Source of the DNA: Larkinella insperata
GTDB taxonomy: Bacteria > Bacteroidota > Bacteroidia > Cytophagales > Spirosomataceae
Direction of reading: 5' to 3'
DNA: 64,000 nucleotides
Assembly (NCBI RefSeq): GCF_026248825.1
Contig: NZ_CP110973.1
Location: 1,240,001-1,304,000, forward strand
Part shown: piece after piece, positions 1 through 8,824 of the stretch
Layout: every line of letters starts with the position of its first letter
Position numbering within the stretch: the stretch's first letter is position 1
The notes under the pieces: model-generated
Seen by the model: only the letters and a program-made list of their open reading frames with translations
Databases searched by the model: none
What the model was told of the DNA's origin: nothing
Translations under genes and position numbers: made by a program

Positions 1-635
1 AGAGCATGGACGACGGCGTAGGGCGGGTCATGGCGCAACTGTCCAGGTATCAATTACTCGACAACACCCTCATTGTTTTTACCTCCGACAACGGCGGTCT
101 GGGCTTGCCCGAGCTCGGTCCGACACCGACGAACCTGGCTCCGTTGCGGGCCTGGAAAGGACACGTTTACGAGGGCGGCATCCGGGTTCCGCTGATTTTT
201 TCGTGGAGAGGGCACATCGGCGAGCGGGCCGAAACCGCCAATTACATCACCGGCACGGATTTCCTGCCCACCTTTCTGGAGGCACTCAGCATTGGCAACC
301 AGCCCGCCAGCCCGGACGGCCGAAGCTTTTACGGGGTGCTGAAAAATCCGGCCCAACCCGTGGACCGGGGACCGATTTTCTGGCACTATCCGCATTTCAG
401 CAACCAGGAGGGTCGGCCCTCGGCGGCCATTCGCTGGGGGGATTACAAACTGGTGGAACTGTACGAGACCGGTAAGCTCGAGCTGTACAACCTGAAGGAG
501 GACATTTCCGAGCAGAAAGACCTGGCTGCGGCCTTACCCGACAAGACCAGGGAGCTGGCCGACCGGCTGAAAAAATGGCGTTCGGAGGTCAACGCCAACA
601 TGCCCGTACCGAACCCCGCCTACAAAAAACGGTAA
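1..635 (+). CDS. Type I sulfatase, C-terminal part (cut by window edge)
   Basis: The reading frame is open from the first base to the stop at 633-635, so the true start lies upstream of the window; the ATG at 6 is internal. What is visible is the C-terminal half of an arylsulfatase-type enzyme: the metal-ligand strand TSDNGG near residue 29, the block YEGGIRVPLIFSW that follows it in sulfatases, and the C-terminal subdomain with the usual ELYNLKEDISEQKDLA motif. The catalytic C/S-x-P-x-R site must be upstream and cannot be judged. It resembles the sulfatases at 8825 and 10224 more than its direct neighbours. It is followed after about 28 bases by the next sulfatase on the same strand, which suggests one transcript. 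Family assignment is secure; substrate is unknown. Confidence 0.9.
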   Translation, partial: SMDDGVGRVMAQLSRYQLLDNTLIVFTSDNGGLGLPELGPTPTNLAPLRAWKGHVYEGGIRVPLIFSWRGHIGERAETANYITGTDFLPTFLEALSIGNQPASPDGRSFYGVLKNPAQPVDRGPIFWHYPHFSNQEGRPSAAIRWGDYKLVELYETGKLELYNLKEDISEQKDLAAALPDKTRELADRLKKWRSEVNANMPVPNPAYKKR

Positions 636-663
636 AGTATTACCTGATTTGACGACAACATAC

Positions 664-2334
664 ATGATGAAACGAGTTTTAATCAGTCTGACGCTGGCGA
701 CCCTGTTGGTCAATGCCTCGGTCGCACAACCGAAAAAACGGTCTACGGGCTCGGCCAACGCCGGTAAGCCCAACATCATTCTCGTCATGGTGGACGATCT
801 GGGTTACTCGGACTTTGGGGCTTACGGCTCCGAAATCAGGACACCCACCATTGACAAGCTGGCGGCCGAAGGATTGCGGCTGCGGGAGTTCTACAACAAC
901 TCGATCTGTGCCCCCACGCGGGCGTCGCTCATTACGGGGCAGTACCACCACAAAGCCGGGGTTGGGTACTTCAACGTCAACCTGGGACTGCCCGCTTATC
1001 AGGGCTGGCTGAACAAGGAGTCGCTGACGTTCGGCGAGGTGCTGAAAAGCGCAGGGTACAACACGTATCTGTCGGGCAAGTGGCATGTGGGCAATGATAG
1101 TCTGTATTGGCCCAACCAGCGCGGCTTCGACCGGTTTTATGGGTTTATCGGCGGTGCCAGCAACTTCTATGACATCAGTCCGTATAAGGACAAGGTGCCG
1201 CCCGTCGAACTGGTGGAGAACAACAAACGGATCCGGCTGGAACCGGGCAAATACCTGACCGACGAGATCACGAACCACGCCATTTCGTACATCAACGAGT
1301 CTGGAAATAAGCCGTTTTTTCTGTATCTGGCCTACAACGCCCCGCACTGGCCCCTCCAGGCCCCGGCCGAAGACATTGCCAAGTATAAGGACCGCTACGC
1401 CATCGGTTGGGATTCGCTCCGGAAAGAGCGGCTGGCGAAGCAGATCAAACTGGGCATTGCCGACCCGAAACAATCCATCGCCGAGCACGACCCCGAAGTG
1501 GTGGACTGGCAAAGCCTGACTTACGACGAGCAGCAGCTCTGGCAGCGCAAAATGGAAGTGTACGCGGCCATGGTGGACCGGGTAGACCAGAATCTGGCCC
1601 GCGTCCTGGCCGAACTCCAGCGGCTCAACAAGGCCGACAACACGCTCATCGTGCTGATTTCCGACAATGGTGCGCAGGGTGGCCTGATCCCCACCGGCCG
1701 GAAACGCCCTCGTAGTTCGGGACCAATTGGCTCGGCTGGATCATATGATTACCAGGAACAAAACTGGGCCTACGTTTCCAATACGCCCTTCCGCAATTAC
1801 AAAGCCACGCCCTACGAAGGCGGTATCAGCTCCCCCTTCATCGCCTGGTTTCCCAAGAAAATTAAGGGCGGCACGCTGGCCAAAGGTACCGGCCACCTCA
1901 TTGACCTGGCTCCGACCTTCTACGAACTGGCGGGTGCGGCCTATCCCCAGACGTTCAAAGGCGTGAAAACCAATCCGCTGCCCGGTGTGAGCCTGACCAA
2001 CCTGCTGTTCCAGCAAACCGAACTACCGGCCGATCGGGCGCTTTTCTGGGAACGGGCGGGCAACCGGGCCGTGCGCAAAGGTCCCTGGAAAATTGTCTCT
2101 ATATTTCCGCAGAACAAATGGCAGTTGTTCAACCTCGAAACCGACCGGGGCGAAACCACGGACCTGGCCTCACAGCACCCCGACGTCGTCAAAACGCTGA
2201 ACGCGGAGTATGAAGCGTGGGCGAAACGAACCGACGTAGAACCGTACGAAAAACTCCGGCCCCTCGTTCAGGGTGGCCCCGGCGGTAATCCGTCCGGAGC
2301 AGCGCCGACGCGGCCAACCGCCCGGGTCGAATAA
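664..2334 (+). CDS. Type I sulfatase (Cys-type), secreted
   Basis: Predicted formylglycine-dependent sulfatase that would remove sulfate esters from a glycan. The chosen ATG gives a signal peptide (MMKRVLISLTLATLLVNASVAQ); a TTG 15 bases upstream is possible but less likely. The N-terminal metal site reads NIILVMVDDLGY and the catalytic motif ICAPTR puts the modified cysteine near residue 82, so maturation by a formylglycine-generating enzyme or anSME is required (neither is in this window). SGKWH, PHWPL and SDNGAQGG are further active-site blocks. About 556 residues. It is strikingly similar along its length to the next gene (FYNN-ICAPTRASLITGQY, YFNVNLGLPAYQG and LNKESLTFGEVLK are shared), so the two are tandem duplicates. 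Substrate cannot be read from sequence. Confidence 0.93.
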   Translation: MMKRVLISLTLATLLVNASVAQPKKRSTGSANAGKPNIILVMVDDLGYSDFGAYGSEIRTPTIDKLAAEGLRLREFYNNSICAPTRASLITGQYHHKAGVGYFNVNLGLPAYQGWLNKESLTFGEVLKSAGYNTYLSGKWHVGNDSLYWPNQRGFDRFYGFIGGASNFYDISPYKDKVPPVELVENNKRIRLEPGKYLTDEITNHAISYINESGNKPFFLYLAYNAPHWPLQAPAEDIAKYKDRYAIGWDSLRKERLAKQIKLGIADPKQSIAEHDPEVVDWQSLTYDEQQLWQRKMEVYAAMVDRVDQNLARVLAELQRLNKADNTLIVLISDNGAQGGLIPTGRKRPRSSGPIGSAGSYDYQEQNWAYVSNTPFRNYKATPYEGGISSPFIAWFPKKIKGGTLAKGTGHLIDLAPTFYELAGAAYPQTFKGVKTNPLPGVSLTNLLFQQTELPADRALFWERAGNRAVRKGPWKIVSIFPQNKWQLFNLETDRGETTDLASQHPDVVKTLNAEYEAWAKRTDVEPYEKLRPLVQGGPGGNPSGAAPTRPTARVE

Positions 2335-2356
2335 CACCGATTGACGAAAACCGATC

Positions 2357-4057
2357 ATGACACGTAGATTCATAAAACAATCCCTAGTAGCTCTCTCGAT
2401 CATCTGCGCATCCAACGCGCCGGGACAGGCTCAAACGAAGAAAGCAACCAGTGCACCGGGAAAAGTGCGGCCCAACATCATTCTGATTATGGTGGACGAC
2501 ATGGGCTATTCCGATCTGGGTTCGTACGGTTCGGAAATCCAAACGCCCAACCTGGACCGGCTGGCCAGCGAAGGGCTGCGGCTGCGGGAGTTCTACAACA
2601 ACGCCATTTGCGCGCCCACCCGGGCGTCGCTCATCACGGGGCAGTATCCGCACAAAGCCGGCATTGGGTATTTCAACGTCAATCTGGGGCTGCCCGCTTA
2701 TCAGGGGTATCTCAACAAGGAATCGCTAACGTTCGGTGAGGTGCTGAAAGGGGCAGGTTACAGCACGTTGCTTTCGGGCAAATGGCACGTTGGAAACGAC
2801 AGTCTAGTCTGGCCCAAGCAGCGCGGTTTCGACCGGTTTTACGGCATTCTGGGCGGGGGTTCCAACTACTTCGACGCGGGTCCCATGCCGACGGGCCGAA
2901 ACTCCCCGGTGGTGATTCTGGAAGGCAACCAGCGCCAGCACCCCAAACCCAACTCCTACTACTTCACCGACGAGATTACATCCCACGCCCTGACGTACCT
3001 CGACGAGCAGAGCAAAGAAGCCAAACCGAACGCGGCCCGACCGTTTTTTCTCTACTTAGCGTATACCGCGCCCCACTGGCCTCTGCAAGCCCTGCCGGAA
3101 GACATTGCCAAATACCGGGGCAAGTACGACGCGGGTTGGGACAACATCCGGAAGCAGCGGCTGGACCGGCAGGTCAAACTCGGCATCATTACCCAAAAGC
3201 AGGCCGACGCAGCCGCCGTCCGCGATGCCGATATTCCGGACTGGGACGCCCTGACCTACGACGAGAAGACCCTCTGGAAAGCCAAAATGGAAGTCTATGC
3301 CGCCATGCTCGACCGCGCCGACCAGGGCGTCGGCAAAATCCTGACCAAACTGAAAGAACTCAAACAATACGAGAATACACTGATCATCTTCATCTCGGAC
3401 AACGGCGCACCGGCCGAGGACGTAGCGCACTGGGGTCCCAAAGCCGGTCGGAACAGCGGGCCGGTCGGGACGGCGGGTTCGTTTGAGTCGCAGGGAAAAA
3501 ACTGGTCGTACGTCTCCAACGCGCCCTTCCGCTCGTTCAAGGCGTTCTCCTACGAAGGGGGCATCAGCTCACCGTTCATCGCCTGGTTTCCCGGAAAAAT
3601 CAAACCGGGTCGGCTAGAAAAAGGCACCGGCCACCTGATCGACATTGCCCCCACCCTCTACGAAGTGGCCGGGGCAGCCTACCCCACCACACACGGGGGA
3701 ACGACCACCAACCCGCTGCCGGGCGTGAGTCTGGTGAATCTGCTGTTCAACGAAAAACCGTTGGACGAACAACGGCCGCTGTTCTGGGAATGGGCGGGTA
3801 ACCGGGCCGTCCGCCGGGGCAAGTGGAAACTGGTGTCCATCTACCCCAGCTACCAGTGGGAACTCTACGACCTCGACACCGACCGGGGGGAGACCAAGAA
3901 CGTGGCTGCGCAGAATCCCAACGTCGTGGATGCGCTCTCGCTGCTGTATTTCGACTGGGCCAAACGCACCGACGTGGTGGATTACGCCAAAATCAAACCG
4001 CAACAACCGCTGCTGCCCACGCCCCGAAAACCGTCGGTAGGAAGCCGGAATTTTTAA
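2357..4057 (+). CDS. Type I sulfatase (Cys-type), tandem paralogue of preceding gene
   Basis: Second of two neighbouring paralogous sulfatases, 566 residues, with a cleavable signal peptide ending around GQAQ. The metal-binding start NIILIMVDDMGY and the catalytic ICAPTR (Cys near residue 85) are intact, as are SGKWH, APHWPLQA and ISDNGAPAED. It begins 22 bases after the previous stop, which supports co-transcription. Compared with its twin, the region between residues about 180 and 220 (PMPTGRNSPVV and after) is the main divergent part; in sulfatases this area contributes to the substrate pocket, so the copies may differ in the sulfate position or sugar recognised (inference). The C-terminal subdomain ends in a basic, proline-rich tail similar in style to that of the twin. 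Confidence 0.93.
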   Translation: MTRRFIKQSLVALSIICASNAPGQAQTKKATSAPGKVRPNIILIMVDDMGYSDLGSYGSEIQTPNLDRLASEGLRLREFYNNAICAPTRASLITGQYPHKAGIGYFNVNLGLPAYQGYLNKESLTFGEVLKGAGYSTLLSGKWHVGNDSLVWPKQRGFDRFYGILGGGSNYFDAGPMPTGRNSPVVILEGNQRQHPKPNSYYFTDEITSHALTYLDEQSKEAKPNAARPFFLYLAYTAPHWPLQALPEDIAKYRGKYDAGWDNIRKQRLDRQVKLGIITQKQADAAAVRDADIPDWDALTYDEKTLWKAKMEVYAAMLDRADQGVGKILTKLKELKQYENTLIIFISDNGAPAEDVAHWGPKAGRNSGPVGTAGSFESQGKNWSYVSNAPFRSFKAFSYEGGISSPFIAWFPGKIKPGRLEKGTGHLIDIAPTLYEVAGAAYPTTHGGTTTNPLPGVSLVNLLFNEKPLDEQRPLFWEWAGNRAVRRGKWKLVSIYPSYQWELYDLDTDRGETKNVAAQNPNVVDALSLLYFDWAKRTDVVDYAKIKPQQPLLPTPRKPSVGSRNF

Positions 4058-4077
4058 GCCCCAACCCCACTCCTGTC

Positions 4078-5136
4078 ATGAAACGATTGGTTCTGTACAC
4101 GCTAGCGCTAACTCTCTGGTTAATCAATAGAGCAAATGCGCAAAAAATCACTCTGGAGCGGTTTCCCGGCAATCCGATTATCTCCGCCGGTATGCTGCCG
4201 AAGCTGGAGGGCGACGACCTCAACGGCCCCTCGCTCATCAAAGCGCCCGACTGGCTGCCCAACAAGCTCGGCAAATATTACCTGTACTTCGCGCACCACA
4301 AGGGCAAGTACATTCGGCTGGCCTACGCCGACGATCTCCGCGGTCCCTGGAAAATTTATAAACCCGGCACGCTCCAAATCACCGATTGCCGCTGCAACGA
4401 CGCTCCGTTCCCGGCCACCGAAAGCGTCCGGCACGAGGGCGCCGAAAACGCGGGCGATGGCGTCACGCACGTGGCCTCGCCCGATGTGCACATCGATGAG
4501 CAGCAAAAGCAACTGATTCTTTATTTCCACTGCCCGCTGGAACACAAGGGGCAAAAAGGGCAGTACACGCTTCGGGCGACCACGAAAGACGGCATCCATT
4601 TTCAGGCCGACACGGCCGTTCTGGGTGAATCCTACTTCCGGGTTTTTCAGTGGAAGAACACGTACTACGCCATTGGTCGGTCGAGCGCCATGTACCGCTC
4701 CAAAGACGGCAGGACCGAATTTGAGAAAGGGCCCAACCCGTTTGCTAAAATCCAGAAGCCCAACTCCCTCCGGCACTCGGCGGTCAAGTTGGTGGGCGAC
4801 ACGCTGTGGGTGTTTTACAGCCGCGTCGGTGATACGCCCGAGCGGATCCTGCTCACCAAGATCAAGCTGACCGACGACTGGACCAGCTGGACGCCCACCC
4901 CGCCCCAGGAGGTCGCCCAGCCCGAAACCGACTACGAAGGGGGCAATCTGCCACTGACTACCTCCAAAATTGGTCTCTACTACGGCAAAGTCCGGGAGTT
5001 GCGCGACCCGTATGTTTTTGAAGAAAACGGAACCTGGTACCTGCTCTATTCGGCCGCGGGCGAAAACGCCATTGCCATGGGCCGCCTGCAGGTCGACCCG
5101 CAGCCCACCGCCCGCCAACCTTCGCGAAGCAAGTAA
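4078..5136 (+). CDS. Secreted five-bladed-propeller glycosidase-like protein (GH43/GH32-type fold)
   Basis: Start chosen at 4078 because it gives a clean signal peptide (MKRLVLYTLALTLWLINRANAQ); longer readings run antisense-like into the preceding gene and lack any signal. The mature protein has features of the beta-fructosidase/GH43 propeller superfamily: RFPGNPIIS at the N terminus, LNGPSLIKAPDW, KYYLYFAHHKG, LRGPWKIY and, near the end, YVFEENGTWYLLYSAAGE. These are repeated blade-like blocks in which an acidic residue follows a hydrophobic strand. About 352 residues. The catalytic triad cannot be assigned from sequence alone. Lying between sulfatases, it may act on the desulfated or sulfated glycan. 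A cysteine pair (DCRCN) near residue 103 is unusual and could form a disulfide. Confidence 0.75.
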   Translation: MKRLVLYTLALTLWLINRANAQKITLERFPGNPIISAGMLPKLEGDDLNGPSLIKAPDWLPNKLGKYYLYFAHHKGKYIRLAYADDLRGPWKIYKPGTLQITDCRCNDAPFPATESVRHEGAENAGDGVTHVASPDVHIDEQQKQLILYFHCPLEHKGQKGQYTLRATTKDGIHFQADTAVLGESYFRVFQWKNTYYAIGRSSAMYRSKDGRTEFEKGPNPFAKIQKPNSLRHSAVKLVGDTLWVFYSRVGDTPERILLTKIKLTDDWTSWTPTPPQEVAQPETDYEGGNLPLTTSKIGLYYGKVRELRDPYVFEENGTWYLLYSAAGENAIAMGRLQVDPQPTARQPSRSK

Positions 5137-5161
5137 TTTCCAATTCAAACCATATACGCTT

Positions 5162-5878
5162 ATGAAAACCAGAACCTTATTGTCCCTCAGCCTGATTCTG
5201 TTTATTGCGGTCAGCCTGAAAGCCCAGACGGGCGAGCCCCGTCAATTGCCCACCTTCGATGCGTTTGAAGCGAAGCTGGCCCAGGCCGGCAGCCGCGCCC
5301 AGATTCTGGATGCCCGCTCGGAGGAAGAATACGAACAAAACCACCTGAAAGGCGCGGTGAGCTTCAGCGTCGCCAACGACGGTGATTTTCTGGAGCAAAC
5401 CCAGAAGTTGAACAAAGAGAACCCGGTGTTTATTTATTCGATCGGCAACGGCCGGAGCGGGCAACTGGCCAAGCGGCTGCGGGAATCCGGGTTCAAGGAC
5501 GTGACCGAACTGCCCGGCGGCCTCAGCAAATGGATCGGTTCGGGGCGGCCGGTGGTGTCGACGGTGGGCAACGGCCTGTCGCTGGCGGATTACCAGGCTC
5601 AACTGAAATCCGACAAGCTGGTGCTGGTCGATTTTGGTTCGCGCTACTGCGGTTCGTGCAAAAAACTGGCTCCGATTGTCGATGAAGTGGAGAAGGAACA
5701 GGCGTCCAATGTGAAAGTCATTCGGATTGAAGCCTACGAAAACAAGGCGTTGGTGAAAGAACTGGGCATCAGCGCCCTGCCGACGCTGGTTTTGTACAAA
5801 GGAGACCAGGCGGTCTGGAAGAAGGTTGGGGTAACGCCGAAAGCCGAAATTCAGGCCACCATTGCTGAATCACTCTAA
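5162..5878 (+). CDS. Periplasmic rhodanese-like–thioredoxin fusion
   Basis: A 238-residue secreted protein with signal peptide MKTRTLLSLSLILFIAVSLKAQ. Residues about 30-130 form a rhodanese-like domain (ILDARSEEEYEQNHLKGAVSF, split here as DARSEEEYEQNHLKGA; then GGLSKW). The loop that normally carries the catalytic cysteine reads VFIYSIGNGRSG, so Ser93 occupies the Cys position and sulfurtransferase activity is unlikely. Residues about 140-238 are a thioredoxin domain with the redox site RYCGSCKK (Cys163, Cys166) and the cis-proline region ISALPTLVLYKG. It sits inside the sulfatase cluster, same strand, about 25 bases after the propeller gene. A thiol-disulfide role for secreted proteins of the locus is an inference. 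Confidence 0.85.
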   Translation: MKTRTLLSLSLILFIAVSLKAQTGEPRQLPTFDAFEAKLAQAGSRAQILDARSEEEYEQNHLKGAVSFSVANDGDFLEQTQKLNKENPVFIYSIGNGRSGQLAKRLRESGFKDVTELPGGLSKWIGSGRPVVSTVGNGLSLADYQAQLKSDKLVLVDFGSRYCGSCKKLAPIVDEVEKEQASNVKVIRIEAYENKALVKELGISALPTLVLYKGDQAVWKKVGVTPKAEIQATIAESL

Positions 5879-5900
5879 CGGCTGTTTTCTTACCCTAAAC

Positions 5901-5938
5901 GCACCACCTTTTCTACCGACGGATAGCGAAGGTGGTGC
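5901..5938 (+). terminator. Hairpin between thioredoxin-fusion and dehydratase genes
   Basis: GCACCACCTT at 5901-5910 pairs with AAGGTGGTGC at 5929-5938; inside, CTACCG and CGGATAG can extend the stem with a bulge. No T-run follows, so it may be an RNA-processing or attenuation hairpin rather than a full terminator within the cluster. Confidence 0.5.
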
Positions 5939-5963
5939 ACCCTTTCCCAACAAACTGACTGGA

Positions 5964-7226
5964 ATGTCCCCAAAAACACCATTTTCCCGGCGAGACTTTC
6001 TGAAAACCACCGCCCTGACGGCCGCGCTCCCCACGGCTTTCAACGCCAGCGCAAGCAAGGCCGCGGTGCCAAAACTGGTGATCACGGCGCTGAAAGTGCA
6101 TACCGTGAAGGTCAACCAGCGCGGGAATTGGTATTTTGTGGAGCTCCTAACCAATGGAAGCATTAGCGGGCTGGGCGAGGCCTCCCACGGCTTTACTGTT
6201 TCAGACGCAGGCGGAGAAACCCGGTTAAAAGCCGAGCTGTCCGCTTTTTTCGAACTGATTAAAGGCGAAACGCCCTTTGTTGTGGAGCAATTCCGGCAAC
6301 GCGGCTTACCCCGGGCGCGGTCGGGTGGAAAAACGGCCATTACGGCGTTCAGTGGCATCGAGCAAGCCCTCTGGGATCTGGCGGGCAAGGCGCTGGACGT
6401 GCCGACCCATACCCTGTTCGGGGGTAAAATTAGGGACACCATCAAGGTGTACGCCAACATCAACCGCGCCACCAATGAACGGGATGCCAACGGTCGGCGG
6501 CTCATCGCATCATTTCAGAAAAACGCAGAAGGGGCGCTAAAAAGCGGTTTTAAAGCCGTCAAGCTGGCTCCTTTCGACGACATGAAACCGCTAAAAACCG
6601 CGTCGCCGGAACAGATCGAAGCCGACTTGACCTACGCCATTGCCTGCACGGAAGCCGTTCGGCAAACCATTGGTCCCAAAGTGGATTTATTAATCGATGT
6701 ACACAGCCATTTAAACCGTGCTCTGGCGATTGAAACGGCCCGGCGGCTGGAAAAAGCCAATCTCTACTGGTTTGAAGAAGCCGTTGACCCGCAAACCCAG
6801 CCGGAGGATACCAAAGCCATCACGGAAGCCATTCAGCAGCCCGTAGCGGGCGGGGAAGCTATTTTTGGGCGGGAGGGTTTTGCCGCGCTCATTCAGAACA
6901 AGGCCCTCGATATCATTATGCCCGACGTTAAACACTGCGGGGGTTTGCTGGAATGCCGGTTCATTGCGGCCCTGGCCGAGTTCAGTGGCGGCATCCAGGT
7001 ATCACCCCACAACCCCAGTGGCCCGATTTCGACGGCAGCCAGCGTGCAAATTTGTGCCGGAATGCCCAACTTTTCGATTCTGGAATTTGCTTACGGCGAG
7101 GTGCCCTGGCGCGCGGAGTTGATCAACCCCGCCGAGGAATTCCGGGACGGTTACCTGTCCGTGCCCACTGGTCCGGGGCTGGGCTACACCCTGAATCATT
7201 CCGTTCTGAGCCGGCATGTCCAATAA
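5964..7226 (+). CDS. Enolase-superfamily (mandelate racemase/MLE) sugar acid dehydratase-like protein
   Basis: Start at 5964 gives a twin-arginine-type leader (SRRDFLKTTALTAAL), so the enzyme is probably exported folded. The body matches the mandelate racemase/muconate lactonizing group: GLGEASHG capping-domain loop, GIEQALWDLAGKAL, second-strand lysine region FKAVKLAPFDD, metal ligands in LIDVHSHLN, WFEEAVDP and VAGGEAIFG, and a late SPHNPSGPIS block of the type that carries a catalytic histidine in galactonate/mannonate dehydratase relatives. The K-x-K motif is only half preserved (K-L-A), so the precise chemistry is unclear. About 420 residues. Probably a sugar-acid dehydratase or epimerase acting on a product of the sulfatase locus (inference). 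Confidence 0.85.
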   Translation: MSPKTPFSRRDFLKTTALTAALPTAFNASASKAAVPKLVITALKVHTVKVNQRGNWYFVELLTNGSISGLGEASHGFTVSDAGGETRLKAELSAFFELIKGETPFVVEQFRQRGLPRARSGGKTAITAFSGIEQALWDLAGKALDVPTHTLFGGKIRDTIKVYANINRATNERDANGRRLIASFQKNAEGALKSGFKAVKLAPFDDMKPLKTASPEQIEADLTYAIACTEAVRQTIGPKVDLLIDVHSHLNRALAIETARRLEKANLYWFEEAVDPQTQPEDTKAITEAIQQPVAGGEAIFGREGFAALIQNKALDIIMPDVKHCGGLLECRFIAALAEFSGGIQVSPHNPSGPISTAASVQICAGMPNFSILEFAYGEVPWRAELINPAEEFRDGYLSVPTGPGLGYTLNHSVLSRHVQ

Positions 7227-7249
7227 TCTCCTTCTCTTTAAATTTTTGC

Positions 7250-8749
7250 ATGAAACGCTTCCAAAATCCCCTTTCCATTCCTTTGCTGCTGACACTCGTT
7301 GGCGTGCTGTTCATTGGGTTTGTCTACCGAAAAGGCACGCATCCGTCCCCGCCAGCACAAGTCCCTGACCGGCCCAACATCGTGGTCATTCTGGCCGATG
7401 ATTTGGGCTACGGCGACATTTCCGCCAACGGGAAGAATTTCGTTCAGACGCCTAACATCGACGCCCTGGCAAAATCGGGCGCGCTCTGCACCAACGGCTA
7501 TTCCAACGCGCCGTTCTGCTCGCCGTCGCGGGCAGCCATCCTGACGGGGCGCTACCAGCACCGCTTCGGTTTTGAGTTTCTGTATCCGGCAACGGCCAAA
7601 CGGGACACCATCGTGGGACTACCTTTCGACGAAATTACGCTGGCCGAGCAGTTGAAAAAACAAGGCTATGCCACCGCCATGTTTGGTAAATGGCACGTCG
7701 GCAACCGCAAAAACAACACGCCCACCGACCGGGGCTTCGACCAGTACTACGGCACGCTGGGCGGTCACACGGCGTTCAAGGACAGCTCCGACGCCGATGT
7801 GGACAACTTCCCGCATCCCTGGTGGCCGGGTTCCGCCAACTCTTTTCACCGCCACGATTACTCGGCTATTTTCGACGGAAAGAAAGAAGTAGCCGAGAAA
7901 GACTACCTGACCGATGTGTTCGCCCGCAAAGCCGGGGAGTTTATCGACCAGCACAAAAAGAGCCCGTTCTTCTTGTACGTCCCGTTCAATGCGGTTCATT
8001 TCCCGTTTCAGGCTACCAAAAATTACACGGAGCGGTTCAAGGCCGAGCCGGACAAAAACAAGAGGGTCTATTACGGCATGATTGCGGCCCTCGACGACGC
8101 CGTTGGTCAGATCGTCCGGAAGCTGAAAGAAACCGGGCTGGATAAGAATACCCTGATTGTGTTTACGAGCGACAACGGCGGAGCGGGTTTCCTGAAAGCG
8201 CCCTATAATGGCCCGCTATCCGGCGTGAAGGGCCTATTGTTCGAAGGCGGCATCCGGGTTCCCTACATCGTTTCGTGGGCGGGTAAGATTCCGGCTGGAA
8301 CGGTTTACAACCAGCCGGTTGCGGGCATGGACATTTATACGACGGCGGTGGCAGCCGCCCACGGAACGCTCGCCAAAGACCGGCCCTACGACGGTGTCGA
8401 TCTGCTACCCTACCTGAGTGGCCGGAACAAAGCTGCTCCCCACCCGACCCTGTTCTGGCGTTTTGGTAAAAACAAAGCCGTTCGGCAGGGTGCGTGGAAA
8501 TTGTTTTACTACGGCCAGGAGGATCAGTACTATCTGTTCAATCTGGAGAAGGACCTTGCGGAAAAAACCAACCTGGCCGCTTCCAACCCGGCGAAAGTAG
8601 CCGAACTGAAACAAGCCCTGGCGACCTGGGAAAAAGGCACCCGTCCACCGGCCTGGTCGGACGGTAATCTGCCCCAGTTCAAACCCGGCAAGGACGGAAA
8701 CGCCCAGTACCGCGTTGGCCCCGAGAACAACCTGTTTTATATTTACTGA
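7250..8749 (+). CDS. Type I sulfatase (Cys-type), membrane-anchored or secreted
   Basis: The ATG at 7250 is preferred; upstream readings overlap the dehydratase gene. The 499-residue product starts with a hydrophobic segment (IPLLLTLVGVLFIGFVY) without an obvious cleavage site, so it may be an uncleaved anchor. RPNIVVILADDLGYGD, catalytic NAPFCSPSR (Cys near 90), AMFGKWHVG and FTSDNGGAGF are intact. The C-terminal subdomain has DQYYLFNLEKDLAEKTNLA. It belongs to a different subgroup from the tandem pair at 664-4057 (CSPSR rather than CAPTR, no long insertion). Spacing to the dehydratase gene is 23 bases, consistent with an operon. Confidence 0.93.
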   Translation: MKRFQNPLSIPLLLTLVGVLFIGFVYRKGTHPSPPAQVPDRPNIVVILADDLGYGDISANGKNFVQTPNIDALAKSGALCTNGYSNAPFCSPSRAAILTGRYQHRFGFEFLYPATAKRDTIVGLPFDEITLAEQLKKQGYATAMFGKWHVGNRKNNTPTDRGFDQYYGTLGGHTAFKDSSDADVDNFPHPWWPGSANSFHRHDYSAIFDGKKEVAEKDYLTDVFARKAGEFIDQHKKSPFFLYVPFNAVHFPFQATKNYTERFKAEPDKNKRVYYGMIAALDDAVGQIVRKLKETGLDKNTLIVFTSDNGGAGFLKAPYNGPLSGVKGLLFEGGIRVPYIVSWAGKIPAGTVYNQPVAGMDIYTTAVAAAHGTLAKDRPYDGVDLLPYLSGRNKAAPHPTLFWRFGKNKAVRQGAWKLFYYGQEDQYYLFNLEKDLAEKTNLAASNPAKVAELKQALATWEKGTRPPAWSDGNLPQFKPGKDGNAQYRVGPENNLFYIY

Positions 8750-8824
8750 TTCTGATCACCCATTGGCAGGCAGGTTAGAAATCCTGTTTGCCAAGAACCC
8801 AACCGCAGAACCCGCGGACCAACG

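Noticed and set aside
679..1512. Long open frame on the minus strand opposite the sulfatase at 664
   Set aside because: It shares no recognised motif, has no signal or gene-like start, and lies fully inside a clearly coding frame; a G+C-rich codon-usage shadow.
5862..5963. Extended N terminus for the dehydratase gene
   Set aside because: It would overlap the end of the thioredoxin-fusion gene and contain the hairpin at 5901; the Tat-like leader at 5964 is a better start.
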